Source of the DNA: Methylococcaceae bacterium NSM2-1
GTDB taxonomy: Bacteria > Pseudomonadota > Gammaproteobacteria > Methylococcales > Methylomonadaceae
DNA: 7,468 nucleotides
Direction: 5' to 3'
Assembly (NCBI GenBank): GCA_002256705.1
Contig: NQJI01000063.1
Span: 1 to 7,468 of the forward strand
A program made the translations under genes and the position numbers. Positions 6,250-7,468 of this stretch are shown here, piece by piece; the stretch's first letter is position 1, and each line of letters begins with the position of its first letter. The notes under the pieces were generated by a model. That model was not told where the DNA came from. It searched no databases and saw only the letters and a program-made list of their open reading frames with translations.

Positions 6250-6270
6250 GTCATGCAGATTCGGCATGAC
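6250..6270. promoter_or_regulatory. Perfect 7-7-7 dyad: candidate enhancer-binding site or weak terminator
   Basis: GTCATGC (6250-6256) and GCATGAC (6264-6270) are perfect inverted repeats separated by AGATTCG. Only TTTA follows, so it is a weak terminator for the upstream gene at best. Its centre lies about 93 bp before the start predicted from the sigma54 promoter, a normal distance for an activator of sigma54. Confidence 0.4.
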
Positions 6271-6326
6271 TTTAGTCAGGGACCTTTTTAACCTATTTTG
6301 CCAAGAAACTGATGGCTCGTATTACG

Positions 6327-6342
6327 TGGCACTGGGTTTGCT
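6327..6342 (+). promoter_or_regulatory. Sigma54 (RpoN) -24/-12 promoter
   Basis: TGGCAC, five bases, then TTGCT. The invariant GG (6328-6329) and GC (6340-6341) are separated by exactly 10 bp, as the sigma54 consensus requires; one flanking base differs (T in place of G after TGGCAC). The predicted start is near 6353, leaving about 95 nt of leader before the ATG at 6449. No other gene lies downstream on this strand. Confidence 0.65.
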
Positions 6343-6448
6343 ATTAAGCCATTATCTCCTGGCGACACGAAATAGGGGTCTCAATCATCCACTCTAAAAA
6401 AGGTAAGATAAGAAACTAACATGCTAAAACAACAAAGAAGTAATTTTT

Positions 6449-6790
6449 ATGACAAAAAGAATGGTTAAGGGAGTTTTAAAAACTTGGAAAGAAGACCGAG
6501 GGTTTGGCTTTATCAGACCGGATGATGGCGGGAAGGATATTTTTATACATATCTCTGCACTAAAAGAAGTGGGTCGCAGACCCATAATGGGTGATGTGAT
6601 TTATTATCAGATTGCCAAGGATAATCGAGGCAAATACAAAGCCATAAATGCGCAGATTGAAGGCGTAAACATAGCACAAGATAAGGCTGGAGACTTACAA
6701 AAAATCAGTAGTAGAAAAAAAGGAACTATAGCTATGGCAGTGGGATTGCTAATTATCATCGCTATTGCTGTGTATATCTATAAACGTTAA
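6449..6790 (+). CDS. Cold-shock-domain protein with C-terminal membrane helix
   Basis: 113 residues. Residues about 5-70 form a cold-shock domain: W13, the RNP1-type motif RGFGFI at 17-22 and the RNP2-type motif DIFIHIS at 30-36, both used for single-stranded nucleic acid binding. After a polar linker (about 71-91) comes one helix at 93-110 (TIAMAVGLLIIIAIAVYI) with YKR at the end, as in a tail-anchored inner-membrane protein. Known relatives join the CSD to a multi-helix DUF1294 region or to an excalibur motif; here only one helix is left, and no frame downstream restores either, so this is either a short natural form or a truncated one. The SD is weak (AAGAAG, 8 nt before ATG). The predicted sigma54 promoter lies about 107 bp upstream. 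Likely role: RNA binding at the membrane, by inference. Confidence 0.82.
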   Translation: MTKRMVKGVLKTWKEDRGFGFIRPDDGGKDIFIHISALKEVGRRPIMGDVIYYQIAKDNRGKYKAINAQIEGVNIAQDKAGDLQKISSRKKGTIAMAVGLLIIIAIAVYIYKR

Positions 6791-6911
6791 ACGAGGCAGA
6801 TTTCTGGAAGCTGATGAATTATGTTCCAGTTGTTTTTTTATAACAATAACAACATAGAAGTCAAACGAAAACTCGGCACCGTCACCGTCGCGGTTTTTTG
6901 CCGTAAAATAA

Positions 6912-6988
6912 TTATTGTAGCTTGGGTTTGCGCTAGCCAACGTTGTCAGAGACTTGTCGGGTTCCATTGCACTAACCCAATCACACTA
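6912..6988. repeat. Degenerate REP-like palindrome
   Basis: TTGGGTT at 6922-6928 and AACCCAA at 6974-6980 are perfect inverted repeats. The flanks TTGTAGC... and ...TGCACTAACCCAATCACA are also partly complementary. An inner part at about 6954-6980 (TCGGGTTCC...AACCCAA) forms its own hairpin. The motif resembles the GTAGGTTGGG / CCCAACCTAC palindromic repeats scattered through many proteobacterial genomes. It is non-coding and sits in the gap after the CSD gene. A further short hairpin (CGGCA 6874-6878 with TGCCG 6899-6903) precedes it. Confidence 0.45.
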
Positions 6989-7037
6989 TTTTCGCAAATA
7001 TGGCCGTTCAAATTCTGGTAGTGCTAAATATGTAATG

Positions 7038-7227
7038 CTGATAGTGCCATCTACCAAAGGTAGCTGTTTTGAGAATATAACCGATGACGAGATTGAGTCA
7101 ATGATGAATGAGCTCAATCATCGTCCTCGAAAAACACTCAATTTCAAAACACCTCATGCGGTATTTTTTGCTGAACTACTGCAAGAAGTCGTATGAGTAC
7201 CAGGATTGCACTTCGGAGTTGAATCCA
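7038..7227 (+). pseudogene. IS30-family transposase 3' relic
   Basis: Frame 3 reads KGSCFENITDDEIESMMNEL and then NHRPRKTLNFKTPHAVFFAE, ending at TGA 7194-7196. LNHRPRKTLxxxTPxxVF is the signature C-terminus of IS30-family transposases. Shortly after the stop, TTGCACTTCGGAGTTGAATC (7206-7225) fits the 3' end often seen in IS30-type elements (VALxxGxxN-like text), suggesting another frameshift near 7194. Upstream of 7038 the expected catalytic GTNEN segment is only a blurred match. The DDE residues are gone and the element is dead. Confidence 0.78.
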
Positions 7228-7270
7228 CAAAAAATCTTTCAACTCATAAGCGCCTCAACATTTGGTCTGC

Positions 7271-7314
7271 AAAAAAAAGTGTTTCCCAATGCCGATAATT
7301 GCCAGGTATGGGAA
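7271..7314 (-). terminator. Weak intrinsic terminator on the minus strand
   Basis: On the minus strand, TTCCCA (7314-7309) and TGGGAA (7288-7283) form a 6-bp stem with a 20-nt loop, and eight T (7278-7271) follow after four bases. It begins 13 bp after the stop of the minus-strand membrane ORF, a natural place for its terminator. The stem is short and the loop long, so this is tentative. Confidence 0.25.
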
Positions 7315-7326
7315 TGGAGCACGGGG

Positions 7327-7468
7327 CTATTTAACTATGTTTGCGAATAGGAAACAGGCAGCAATCAAAACCAGGCCATTAGCAACTACCAGAAGGATGG
7401 AAGCATTATTCAAAATTGCCTGGGTAAAGCATGGACTGCTCAAACCAACACCACCCATAGTGGCGGAA
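7327..7468 (-). CDS. Probable C-terminus of an integral membrane protein, enters from the right
   Basis: On the minus strand the frame is open from the right edge to TAG at 7327-7329, giving about 46 residues. They include SSPCFTQAILNNASILLVV and then ANGLVLIAACFLFANIVK, a clear hydrophobic helix near the C-terminus. Codon choice looks like real coding. The NNASxxxVVANxL pattern recalls the last transmembrane part of P1B-type metal ATPases, but the fragment is too short to assign a function. An ATG at 7458 lies inside it, so a free-standing 43-residue small membrane protein is possible. The plus-strand frame opposite (from ATG 7337) is also open to the edge; I judge it a shadow because it has no such structure. 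Confidence 0.45.
   Translation of the reverse strand, partial: SATMGGVGLSSPCFTQAILNNASILLVVANGLVLIAACFLFANIVK

Noticed and set aside
7108..7350. 80-codon plus-strand ORF after the IS30 relic
   Set aside because: Its first half overlaps the IS30 reading in another frame, it has no SD and no domain.
1..7468. CRISPR array, tRNA, rRNA or a known defence or toxin-antitoxin system
   Set aside because: No regularly spaced repeats, no cloverleaf-like segment, and no paired toxin-antitoxin or Cas-like ORFs were seen on either strand.

Overview
The window looks like an accessory, IS-scarred stretch of a gammaproteobacterial chromosome. A methanotroph-like (Methylococcales) host is my best guess from the style of the PRPP-synthase paralogue and the mix of transposase relics, but no marker here proves the taxon. 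Base composition is moderately AT-rich, with a more GC-rich patch at about 466-960.

Layout. 1-465 is the 3' end of a ribose-phosphate pyrophosphokinase-type gene. 466-1380 has no gene I can support; it ends in a 110-bp imperfect inverted repeat (1196-1305). 1381-2424 is an intact DUF2278 (YukJ-like) protein fused to a C-terminal lamin-tail domain. 2509-2923 is a decayed transposase 3' half. 3148-4023 on the minus strand is an OmpR-type winged-helix protein whose receiver-like domain lacks the phosphoacceptor Asp. 4063-4356 is a doubtful small ORF just upstream of it. 4594-5154 on the minus strand is a chimera of two unrelated transposase relics. 5288-5649 is the N-terminal part of a further transposase, broken by a frameshift. 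5855-6226 is a small membrane-anchored protein of unknown function with an elaborate upstream region (palindromes, sigma70-like promoter, hairpin with T-run). 6449-6790 is a cold-shock-domain protein with a C-terminal membrane helix, preceded by a near-consensus sigma54 promoter. 6791-7035 holds a degenerate REP-like palindrome, 7038-7227 an IS30-type 3' relic, and 7327-7468 on the minus strand probably the C-terminus of a membrane protein entering from the right.

Intact genes: the DUF2278-LTD protein, the atypical regulator, the small anchored protein and the CSD-TM protein appear as single transcription units separated by dead IS fragments. Nothing shows that they form one pathway. The most testable new signals are the sigma54 promoter with an upstream dyad before the CSD-TM gene, the layered control region before the small anchored protein, and the non-phosphorylatable OmpR-like regulator. 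I do not see CRISPR arrays, tRNAs, rRNAs or a complete mobile element.
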